A stretch of 64,000 nt of DNA, from contig CM059622.1 in the NCBI GenBank assembly GCA_030435675.1, positions 14,260,001-14,324,000 on the forward strand. Reading direction: 5' to 3'. This document shows, piece after piece, positions 54,067 to 64,000 of the stretch. The DNA is from Steinernema hermaphroditum. Lineage: Eukaryota; Nematoda; Chromadorea; Rhabditida; Steinernematidae. Within the stretch, counting starts at the first letter, position 1. Each line of letters opens with the position of its first letter. The translations under genes were made by a program, and so were the position numbers. The notes below the pieces were generated by a model that saw only the letters and a program-made list of their open reading frames with translations, made no database searches and was not told where the DNA came from.

Positions 54067-54608
54067 TCACAAGAGAACTGACCGATCCTGGAACGGTGAA
54101 GAATGCGTCAGCACCGTTTGAAGGGGACGGAGGCGGAGATGCTGGTGGTGAGGGCAAATCCTTACGCTGAAAACACACGCCAGGTTAATGACAATCGAAC
54201 TGATAATGCCATATACCACAAATTGAACGTATTGGTCGGCATTCTCGTACGGATCCGTCGGCGGTGGAGTTACGGGAGTGGGCATAACCGAATTGTTTTT
54301 GCGCGTCGTCACAGGTGGAAGTACCGGACGGTTACCCCTGCGAACTCCCGGTGTTGGTACCTTCTTCGCACTTGTCTTCTTCCTAGTCCGCTTCCCCGTT
54401 CGGCCACTCACCTCGCCCTCCTTTCCAGTGGTCTTCTTCCTCGAATGACTGAAAATCGGAAAGTTATTAAATAATCTCATAAACCTTCACGAGACTTACT
54501 GCCGCGGGCTTTCGCCTCTTCTGCTCGTTCCTTTTTTGGAGCTGTGAGGGGCTGAAACGACACGAAATACAAGAGAAGAAGAAAGAGAAACTTACATCGA
54601 GCAGTCAT
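54067..54608 (-). CDS. Small basic single-pass membrane protein, about 148 aa
   Basis: Exons 54596-54608 (13 nt), 54500-54551 and 54067-54448 join in phase. The N-terminal two thirds are Lys/Arg/Pro-rich (SRKKTTGKEGE, RTRKKTSAKKVP, PTPVTPPPTDP). A membrane span lies at about residues 107-128 (YVQFVVYGIISSIVINLACV). A donor GTAAGG after VFS could splice to a second hydrophobic segment (SLVNIACYVAIVFSQTAF) downstream, giving an alternative C-terminus. Family not recognised. The tiny first exon makes the start moderately uncertain. Confidence 0.5.
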
Positions 54609-57600
54609 CGCTTGTCTGTCGACGGCGGTGGGGCGAAGAACGCGCAGAGACTCGAGAAGCGACGGCAAAGAGAAGTTCAGTTGGAGCTGCCAACTTGCAC
54701 GGCGAGCGCAGCTTAAAATGAAGGACCGATCGGCTCGTTCACCTAACAATAAATGAGCAGAAGAGAGCGCTGCTTTGCAACGGCCTAGACAGCAGTGGTG
54801 CAACTGCAGACGGTAGACAGCAATGCGCTCCAAGACAAGAAAGCTTCCTCGTTTGCAACCCTACCGCTTGCAGGTTTCCCCAGCAAATGTAATTTATCTT
54901 TCACCTTCTCTGTCAGCTAGACTACCTTGCAGTTTTCGCAATTTAACATAAGAGAAAGGCCTTCTTTAGAAAAGTACTTGAAGTTACAGTACTTGAGTAC
55001 TGACGCTTCGACATCAGATGAATGGCAAATCGAACTCGTTGGAACCGAATCATGAATCGGTGAACAAATCAAACACTGAATAAAAGGCACTCTAGAGGGC
55101 ATCTAGACAGAAAACCTGGATGGTGACACCGGTGGTACCGCACCTCGTGATGGCCTTATCGAGATCCGGACCCTGGTGACGTTAGGACTGATATCAGTAG
55201 AAATCTGGACACGACGTCAAGAACGATCGTAGATCTACCGTACTGTCGCCGAAACAGCATTTCGACGTCGACCGGTCTCACCTTAAGATGCTCATGGAAA
55301 TGACATTCGACACAGACATCCTGTATCATATCACTGTTGCGATGACCATTTCATTAGGATTGGGAGTTCGAACAACCGAAGTTTCATAAGGTTAGAAGAC
55401 GATCATTTTTAGCGTCAGTTTGACACAACTGTGCTCGCTGGAAAGGGCCACTATTTTGCAAGCGGCGCGACTTTATGTATACACCCTGACTAAAGGACGA
55501 AGGATTGAAGACGAAAAATAAACATTTGGATCTTTCCATTGGAAACAGTTTCCGCAACTATGACCAGGCCTTAAGGATCCACATCACTGCGGGTGCCATA
55601 CGATGATGATCAAAAAGTGGACTAAAACATTTTTTGGCTGCAAACCGCGGATTTACTACGCGCGCGGCATTCGGCTTCTTCTCGAGAATTGGGCTGCATA
55701 AGCTCATCAGATCTTCCAGTATGGCAGACGGTGATATGGTGATAGAACATCTCCAATGCGACCCGTTTCTGTAGAGCGGGCCTTCGTAGATTCCGGTGGG
55801 TATTCGAGGTGAATGGTGTTCAAATTCTTTATAAATGCATGTTGATGCATCTTCAATGCAAAAACCCAATATAAAGCTTCTTCAAGGTTTTTTCATTATT
55901 TCTGTGTAGCTCTATTTTTCGGCTCACATCACATCACCGACTCACATGATGCTATTTTTGTGTAAATGTATCATCTTCCTTCTCCTGCACTTTCAGTGTA
56001 ATATCCTTTCGCAAAATGTGTTTATTTCCTTTTTTGGGTCAGTATTCAAGGTGAAACAGTGAGCTCCTTATGACCTTCAGCATGACGTAGCGGATGTCTA
56101 TCCATCAATTTTACAGTTACTTACAATATCTTTCGCATTAGTCACTTTGTCAGTTCCCTGTTCTAAGCACAAAAAAACGTTCCTCGTTCAGAGCTGTGTA
56201 GACGTCAATTCGACGAAGAAGAAAGTTAATCCCATAAATTATCGGCGATCGCAAAACGTTTATCGTCTCGTCGATCGTCCGAATTCCTTGACACTTTCAC
56301 GCGAACAATTCATGCGCGGATTCGGACTGTTTGTGTGAGATCTAATCGCGCCGATACATCTGTAAAAACATGACAGATTCGGTGGTTATCGGTGATGATC
56401 GCAGTTTTGCAAAGTTTTTAGCAAGAGAGATTCACCAAGCATAAAACTTGACTATACAATAGAGTTAAACAATGGACATATTATAATAGCTTAAACACTG
56501 AAAAAGGAAGAGGAGAATAAAGTGCGGATGGAAAGTCACAAATGATGATAAAGAAAAATGCTTGAAACGCCTGACGGAGCGGTGACCAATCGTGACAAGA
56601 CAGTTCGGACGACCCCGAATGATGGCTAGATGAGATCCGGAAAGCGTTGGGAGCGGAAACAAGGCTGACCCAAGCGAGAAGAATGATACATCATCAGTGG
56701 CTGGGCATATTGGGATCCGCTTGATAAATCAATGATGTAGTCCTCCAGTTCTATCTCTTGAATCAACAGTATTACGCCGTTATGGATGGCCTATGGATGT
56801 TCTTGGATGGTCAGAGACAGGCTTGTCCGGCTACCTGATAGTTTGTATCCGGAAACCGAAACCGACACCCAAAACTGACCCGAACACCCGAACCCGACAA
56901 TTCTGCTCATGATGGATGATCATGGATAGGTTTGGGATTTCGAGTAGAGTTCGAGTATTTTTCGACTCGACTCGACAACTTGGTGTTTTCCGACTCGAAT
57001 GCCAACCCTAGTCATGGACCATGTCTGCCCATGAGGATGGTCCCGTCGCAATCACTCTGATCCATGTTTTCCATCCATTCATGTTTTCTACCATCCATCC
57101 ATATCCATGCGCATGTTTTATACCCATTCGCATGACGCTCCTCACTCGTTGACTCCACATGTGATTAACTTCGATTTGTAAACGACTCAGAAAATGTGAC
57201 GAATTTCGATATTAGAATTTGGTCGAAGCCAAAGGTTCCATTCTTAAAAATGCTCTGGAAATCGAATTTGTTTTGCGATTTTTTACAATGCCAGGGGTTC
57301 GGCATCTTCTTCGTTTCTCTCTCTTTCGGTTCCTTATTTTAAATGATGCATGGTTCTTCCCCTAGATCCATACAAATTGAAACTCATCAGTTGCCCCAGT
57401 ACGCGCCGTATTTGTCGAAGCCGACAAAGAAGTATCGATCACTGAAATCTCCTTGGGGTGTTGACCTTCATAAACTTTGCCACAAACGAATCTGCTTTGT
57501 GATCCCCAAAACTGCTTGATGCATAGTCACACTCCACTCCGCCAGTTTACACATTAAAACGAACGCCTGGGGAGTGGAGGCCGAGAAAAGAAAGTGAATA

Positions 57601-60600
57601 ATAAATGCCAATGACCCCTGACCTTGGCTGCGGCCGCGCGCCCTTCGCCACTCACTCTTAACTTTCGCCGGTCGTCGCGGAAAGTGATAACGCCGCGAGA
57701 GAAATCGCCCGTTCCGTGTTGTTTGAAGACGTCTCGATCTCGATCCGCAGCCGCTTCCCCACAGCGCGATCCTTTTTCCGTTCTATTTCATTTAAGTCGA
57801 TCAATCAAATCGCGTGGAGACGATCGTGACAATGCGGATAAGTGCGGTAGCGATGTCGAAATTAACGACGACGAGCCGACGAGATGTGCCTATTAGGGAT
57901 GTGCAAAAAGACGACGATTTTGAGATTAATTTGAACGGCGCAAACTGGATAGGTCGTTTACAGGGGTGGTGGTGATTAGGAGGATGTGGGAGATCTTTCA
58001 GCGAGAGCAGAGATCGAAAGAAAGTGTTTCGAAAGGGTGATTTGTGTTGACGATCGTGATCCGTGATCTTCCACGCAGGGGGCGAAGAAAGTGATAAATC
58101 TATCATCGAAAGATGTACGGTCTTATTTTTTGATGTACTATGAATTTTGCAAAAAAAAAACCGCAAACTATCGCCTGTCAGGGGAGCAATATAATACCCT
58201 AGGATCATCTGTAGAGGATGTATAAGACTGGATCACGTAACAATTGAATCTGGTCTGTGAGCTTTCCATCAAATCAATAAATGCCTAAAACAGAACAACA
58301 GCATGGTCTGTTTTTGTAACCCTTAAGCACAGTTGGGTGGACAGTGCCCAGTTGCCACCAAGATATGTTGATCCTTGATGTCTAAAAGCGCATAAGATGG
58401 TCAATGCAATAAAGTTTAAAAAATACAATAGGATGTGCGCAGCGTTTTTGAGCGCATATCCATTAAAATGTAATTGATAGGATTAGGATAAAAGGATAAA
58501 AGGACTCGCGACTGAGGCGAGCTGATGCGTTTGAGCTGATCTTTGATTTCAGTAAAATGAGCGATATTTTTTCGCGCATGTTTTAAAAGAGTAATAGCCA
58601 AGTATTGTTAGGCGTAGTGCTAGTGGAACGGTCCCATCTGAACTATCTGCGTGGCTCATTGCGACAGTACTTGCGTTGCAATCCGTCGGGGTCGGTTTAA
58701 CTTCGACCTGAGTTCTGTTTTTGCTCAACCTGGCCCGCCAACGGGTCCTTCGGTTCTTTATGCACATTGTTTACACACATCATAGTGGTGTTGTATTGAA
58801 CAACATGGATCAAGAACAGAGCTGTGAAGACTGGGACCATAAAAATCGTTATTTTGATAGTTAGAAATTTGCAAAAGTGCCGTCTATGTCGTGAGACTTT
58901 AATATTGTTTACGGGCCACTTAAAAAACGTGTGCTGACCGATCACCGTTGTATGACGTTGTAATGACATTCTAGACTTTTGCCTATGAACATTCCTTCTT
59001 TGTGCTAAGTTCGCGTGGGCCACAGGCTTTCACAAACACTTTTCGGAATCAGTAGTGCTAATTATCAAATTTGCCTCTTGTCTCTTAGTGGTAACCCTAA
59101 AGACGAGCACTAACTCCATCTACCGTACTTATATCTAAATGGGATCAATTCCTTCGAAAAGGTGCAATAAACCGCCGTAAAATTCAATTGCGCCTACTAC
59201 ACCTCCGAGCGTGTTGCAATTTTTATGGTCAATTTGCAGGTCTTAAATTCAGAAGACCGGTTTGAGTTGCAAGTGAATGAAACACCACAGAAAAAAGTTC
59301 ACTTTCTCCAGCGATATATAACTGTGATATAAACTCATTCATAGGTCTTAGCAGCATTTATTTCTAAGTTTGTTTTTGTCTTCGCCAGATCCCGTTTGTG
59401 ACAGCACATCAGCAGAAGAGGCGCTCTTTATGAGTCACGCAACGGGTACTCATGCAATGTTCAGCGACTTGAGAACATAGATCTTTGACGGACAGAGAGT
59501 TGCGCGAACGTCTTGTCTCCTTTTTTGAAACATTCCTCCGTTAGATGTACATAACTGTCAGTACGAATCGGTCAGCCAGTAACCTGCGACCCATAAAAGG
59601 ATTACCTAGTAACTCCGTAATTCCCTTGGAAACGTTCGATTGCGAAAAAAAATCGTTTTTATTGGGTCATTTCAGATGTTATCTCTCGAAATGCGGGATT
59701 TCGCCTTGTCCGTTCTCTGTTCTTTTCAATAAAATTATGATGATTGGCGGTGAGATAAGGAAGTATAAAGATCACAGTATACTTATGATCAGTGCGAGTT
59801 GATTGGCGCTTAAAGACGGGAAGGCGGACTCTTAATGAATCGTAACTTGCCTGGGCTTTGTTCGTCCAATCTTCAAGACTGTGAACAACAACGGAAATCT
59901 GAAGACTATGGAACCGGAAATTAAAACCTTTTTATCTTGTGTACCCGAAAGGTGTGACCTTTAGCGATTGGAAGTGGCGATTAGAGCTTAGTTACGACTG
60001 TCATTACCGGTATCCGGAAGCCTTTAACTGCACGGGTTTTTATGATTCGATGAGTAACGTCTTCTTTTGTAAAGTGTGCACGGACAGGTTTTCTTTGCTG
60101 CCTGCAAAAAACGATCGTTAGGTGTCCTGCGAACGGGACCTCGTTCTGGCTTAGGATAGCAGCGCGATCACAATAAACGCTCCCCTTTGAAGCAATAGCC
60201 AATAATTGTCAATAATCAATTAACGTAGACATAGAAATTGAGCTGTGAGTGGTTCCTTCTTGATTCGTATCTGAGCAGATAGTAGAACCTATAACCTCGA
60301 AAATTCCAAGATCTGGGAGCGCTGCTCAGCCCACTCGGCCTCAAATCCTGTAAATTGCTTTGGCCCCTTTGGCCCGATCACCGGGACCTCATCAGATCGT
60401 CAGACTTATGGCCATATCCAAGGTAGACGTGAGTGTTATCTTAATCGTGATTCGAAATGTCAATCTTAGTTAGCAGTCGAGCCAGAAAACGAATCATCGG
60501 GTGGAGTTGAGTTGAGTCGTGAGTCCGAGTTCATCCGAAAAAAGACGACTCGAACTCGACTCGACTCGAAATTCCAACCCTAGTCGATCTGGCTGACAGG

Positions 60601-60903
60601 AAAACAATTTTGAGACTCTCGGAAAACTGAGTCCGGATGTTGACCGGCTTCAAATTGTCTGCTTTTCGGCATACTGTATAGTGCAATGTTCAATAGTAAC
60701 AAGCGAGTGGGCTCAACTTTTTAAATAGAAACACGCAGCCACGCAACTGAACAGGAGACTTTGAAGAGGGATGGGAAGGAAAAGTTTTTGCTTTGATTTT
60801 GAGGGGGACCTCGTAAAAAAAAGTGGCGTTTCTTTTGAACTAAAAATATCACATCAAGCCCTGTATGTCTGTTCATTTAGGGGCGTCGATCATGTAAAAA
60901 AAT
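54609..60903. other. Long non-coding stretch with scattered repeats
   Basis: About 6.3 kb. I see no gene I can support. It holds the second SINE-like copy (58625), a GC-rich patch at 57620-57760 that may be a promoter or CpG-rich element, and two related ACTCGACTCGA blocks followed by CCAACCCTAGTC (56945-57012 and 60510-60592). Confidence 0.4.
58625..58775 (+). repeat. tRNA-derived SINE-like element, copy 2
   Basis: It shares with 51655-51805 the blocks CTGCGTGGCTCATTGCGA, GTCGG-GTCGG, a C/T-rich middle, AACGGGTCCTTCGGTTCT and a TG/CA-rich end. The B-box is degraded. Confidence 0.55.
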
Positions 60904-61287
60904 TCACTTTATTGTTCTAACTGGCTCTTTTAGCCATCCATAAAGCATCATATAAGTCATGTCTGATTCCACGTAGCCCTCATGTTCTTTGTTTGCTTCC
61001 ATTCCCCTCGTCAAGCCCGAATCCTCTCCATCTAGCCACTTCTGGCTCTTATCGTCCTCGTCGAAAGACCCTCGAAGCCTGTACGTCGCCGAGAGTGACA
61101 CAGATCGTCGTCCCGGCGTCATAACAAAGAGATCGTCGTCGCCGGGGGAGGTTTCGCCTCCTCCCTGGTCGCCCCTCTGGAACAGCAGCAGCCAGGATAA
61201 CAATCGGTTCGCCTTCTTTCGAACTAAAACCGTTATCGGGTCATCTCGACGTGGGCGATTTGAAATATCCGCCGGCGGCCGCCGCAC
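60904..61287 (-). CDS. Possible protein, 127 aa, unrecognised
   Basis: A frame starts at 61287. It has an Arg/Asp-rich N-terminus, one short hydrophobic patch (LLSWLLLFQ), then an acidic, Gly/Ser-rich stretch (GGGETSPGDDDLFVMTPGRR) and DMTYMMLYGWLKEP near the end. The composition is protein-like. There is no homology or splice evidence, and it overlaps the GC-rich promoter side of the gene at 61765. Confidence 0.35.
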   Translation of the reverse strand: MRRPPADISNRPRRDDPITVLVRKKANRLLSWLLLFQRGDQGGGETSPGDDDLFVMTPGRRSVSLSATYRLRGSFDEDDKSQKWLDGEDSGLTRGMEANKEHEGYVESDMTYMMLYGWLKEPVRTIK

Positions 61288-61764
61288 AGTCCGCTCCGAG
61301 ATGCGCGACGACGTGTTTTTCTTTTCGTTACTCTCGCCGCCGCCTCCATTTTCGCTTTCCGCCAGCCGGCCACACCCGCGTCACCCCTTTCCGAGAGGGC
61401 GACACCGTTGTTACCACCCCCCGGCGCCGAGGACATCCCTTAACATTTCCTATTAGACGCCCGTTTTCGACGCCACACCGCGACAATGACAACGCTGACC
61501 TTGGTAATGCAACCTTGCGCCTCACGTCTCACACCGCATCTCTGGAAAGGTGTCACCGATCGCCTCGAGCAGCTTGTGGACCCGCTTGTTTTCGCCTCGA
61601 TTCAAATGAATCCAGTTTCGCGTTTCACATTTCCATAAAGTCGCCGCCGCCACGCCACACCTTCCGTCGGTCACCGCTCAATTATTGTATTATTTCAGAC
61701 GTCACAAGACGAGGCGACGCTCCTCAACGAGCAGCTGCCCCTAATCGGATCCAAACGAGCGACG

Positions 61765-61886
61765 ATGAGCGTCACGCATCGCTTGCTTCTGAGGGTCGGT
61801 TCCGAATGTCTTTATGGAAATGGTTCAATTCTGAATATTGCAGGTTCTCCTTGTCCTGGCCGCTGCAGTCAGCGTTGCTGCCCAAG
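61765..61886 (+). CDS. Secreted protein, N-terminal exons only
   Basis: Exons 61765-61794 and 61844-61886 join in phase to MSVTHRLLLRVLLVLAAAVS then VAAQ, a strong signal peptide. The second exon ends in GTGAGT. A TTTCAG acceptor at 61693-61698 may be the trans-splice or 5' UTR acceptor. No further exon is recognisable before 64000, so the rest lies in or beyond a long intron to the right. The product is unknown. Confidence 0.55.
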
Positions 61887-61976
61887 GTGAGTGTTTCCAT
61901 GCTAGTTTATAGCTGGGTAATTGGGAAGTACCGTTGAGAAAATGGAGCATTTTTAACACTACCTACGCTCAGAAAA

Positions 61977-62760
61977 TAGGATAGGAACATACATTGCCGT
62001 CAGAACCAGATCCACAAGCCACGTGAAGGGATATGGTCATGTGAGCTTCTTCAGGGATACTTCACTAACGTAGGCTACTGTAGGATTTCCAAAGATGATC
62101 TGTATTTTTAAATTCGCTAATGAAGCATTGGCAAAGCAGCTGAAATCCACCGTTTCTTTGCTTTTTTAAAAACTGTCTTTTATGCTGGAAAATGGTATTC
62201 TGTGCAACCGCTAACTTATGATTCTCATCGAATCCATTTCATTCCTTTTTTATGCGCAAAAGTGAATGGAAGATCCTGTCGATAACATCTTAAACGTCCC
62301 ATAAAAACGATCGCATCTCTGTGAATATCTTGTGAAAGTAGGATAGGAACATACTGTGATTTCGGGAAATAGAAATGGGAAATATTTCGTTCCCTTGAGT
62401 CAGAACCAGATCCACAAGCCACATAAAGGGACATGGTCATATGAACTTCTTCACTTGAATGCAGTTTGATTACCTTAGTTTACTGTGAGATCTGCACCCT
62501 GAACTACACGAACGAAGCGCTGGCAAGACAGCTAAAAGCCACCGTTACTTTAACGCACAATTAAATGACGCAACGTGGTGTAAAAGTTGTTATCTTCTTC
62601 ACTTTAAAATGACAAACGGTGCAACCGCTATAATAATTCTCATCGAGTCCTTTTTTATGTAGAAAAGTGAATGGAAGATCCTGTATTATCATCGATAACA
62701 TCTTAACTGTCCCATAAAAACGATCGCATCTCTGTGAATATCTTCTCCGGGATTTGGGAG
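61977..62760. repeat. Intronic direct duplication, ~360-410 bp spacing
   Basis: AGGATAGGAACATAC recurs at about 61979 and 62340, GTCAGAACCAGATCCACAAG at about 61999 and 62399, and CCATAAAAACGATCGCATCT at about 62298 and 62711, with further similarity between them. Two diverged direct copies sit in what is probably intron 2 of the gene at 61765. Confidence 0.6.
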
Positions 62761-64000
62761 AATTTCCAACAAAACAAAGTGCTGACTTGAAAACTCTCTC
62801 CTTCTGTGCGCGATTTCGCTGATTTTTTTGACGGTACCGATCAAGGTTGATCTGAGATTAGCAACCTTTTGGAAGGCCACCGTAGCCTTTTTTGCGGGAA
62901 GAATGGTGCTCACTAAATGGGCTAGGTATTACAAAGCAACTACGCTTAGCACTCCCAGAGCTAACTGTTTACGGATAGGCCAAAAAGACCTCATTGTTTT
63001 CTCTTGTGACATTAGCCGTCAGAGCAGAAGCTGGCCTTGTCAAGCCACTTTAATTATAATTATGAATGATGCATACTAAATGAGCTGACTCAATAGCTAT
63101 AAACAAAGACGGGAGCTAGCATCTCCAGCGCCATAGTGTTAGTAGATCATAATAGTCCGCAGATAGACCAACAAGATCTGGTTGTTTCCTTTGGCGACAT
63201 TATAGGCCTCGTCAAGCCACTTTAATCATATTCTGTTAGTGAATATGGGATTTGGTTTACAATCTACTTTTTATAATTCACCATTACCTTATCACCGTAA
63301 TGCCTTTTCTATGATCAAGGGAATTCGAGATTCTGTGATGCCAATTCAGCAAACACAAATTTTGAATGGATTTGGGTTTGAAAGAAAGCCAAGTGTACAC
63401 ACTTATGTTTTTTTTTGCGACGAATCTTGCATGTGTTCTTAAAGTGCAATTTCCGAAGTTAGTCAGCCATGAAGTCGCAACCCAGATGCATAGGATTAAA
63501 TTGGAGGTTTCGCGTAGATTCGCATAAATCAAAGCGTCCGATGAAGTCAAGTGGAATGCATCGCATTCAAGTGCCCACCTGAGCGGAGAGTTTTATTTCG
63601 TTTCGCCTGTTTTTATGGGGCGTAAAACGGAAACCTTATTTTCGTCTTTAATTGTTAACCTCCGAGATAGCATCAAAACACATAAACTGCGGGACAATGA
63701 ACTGAGACCGTTCCGTCGATGCTGATCTGCATCCACTTGGGGGAGACTATCGATCGGCTGTGTTTACGCTTTCGTGGACTCCTTCCCTAATTGATCCGAT
63801 CCATAATAACACGTCATTCCACAGCGCCAGATCTGAGTGCAATTATCACCTCGCGCGTTCCGTTCCACCTAAATGGGACTGGAAACATTGGCTCTTCAAG
63901 AAGACGATGTTTCCAAGTAAGCATCTGGAAAACAGGGAACCGGAAAATCCGATTTGCTTATGTATAATTGGCACTTCACCTGATTGTACACAGAAAGCGT
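62761..64000. other. Non-coding, probable intron
   Basis: A second, weaker direct duplication is present (GGCC-AAAGACCT and CAAGCCACTTTAAT near 62982-63058 and 63166-63228). No exon is supported. Confidence 0.4.

Noticed and set aside
55558..55869. Minus-strand frame of 103 codons
   Set aside because: No splice support, no recognisable motif and AT-rich surroundings. It could be chance.
1..64000. CRISPR arrays, bacterial operons or prophage
   Set aside because: There are no regularly spaced repeat-spacer arrays. The genes carry spliceosomal introns and poly(A) signals, so the window is nuclear eukaryotic DNA.

Overview
This window comes from a nematode nuclear genome, probably a rhabditid. 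The evidence is compact protein genes with many short introns ending in TTTCAG or TTTTAG, a U6 snRNA gene with the nematode-type 5' hairpin, an 18-base exact match to the nematode SL1 spliced leader, Tc1-like transposons, and a gene with the domain order of nematode MADD-4/punctin. I could not run searches; gene names rest on motifs, domain order and splice-phase-consistent exon models built by eye.

The dominant feature is a dispersed family of small, intronless, secreted Gly/Tyr/His-rich proteins, called GYG here (about 118-123 aa). There are ten copies or remnants: 1-25 (partial), 1247-1618, 4718-5080, 14303-14665, 16090-16461, 19639-20010, 23662-24018, 26256-26463 (deleted), 40082-40444 and 42381-42752. 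They lie on both strands between and inside unrelated genes. All eight complete copies keep a conserved 5' module of about 130 bp. It carries a match to an extended nuclear-receptor half site (AAAGTAGGTCA), and usually a TATA box and a fixed 5' leader. The family has therefore spread as a gene-plus-promoter unit. Two copies sit antisense in introns of a P-glycoprotein gene. One copy has its TATA box split by a 1.67-kb Tc1-like foldback element.

Layout. 0-5.1 kb: F-box-like gene, GYG, tRNA-Cys, two-CUB secreted protein, GYG. 5.2-8.7 kb: small membrane protein, ZIP zinc transporter, U6 snRNA. 8.9-14.2 kb: an 866-aa unrecognised protein and a cytochrome P450. 14.3-20.7 kb: GYG copies around a basic unknown protein, an MFSD8-like transporter, a second identical tRNA-Cys, and a decayed copy of the F-box-like gene. 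20.9-28.2 kb: tandem repeat, then a 15-exon P-glycoprotein with an intestine-type GATA site. 30.0-40.0 kb: madd-4/punctin-like gene (signal peptide, seven TSP1 repeats, Ig, PLAC) with a nearly intact Tc1-like transposon in an intron. 40.0-42.8 kb: two divergent GYG copies flanking the foldback element. 42.8-54.6 kb: minus-strand genes (unknown, F-box/LRR-like, small membrane proteins), SINE-like and minisatellite repeats. 54.6-64 kb: mostly non-coding, with the first exons of a secreted-protein gene at 61.8 kb.

The P450, P-glycoprotein and ZIP genes are xenobiotic or metal-handling genes. The GYG proteins, CUB protein and MADD-4-like protein are secreted or extracellular-matrix products. I see no operon-like coupling beyond the shared GYG promoter module.
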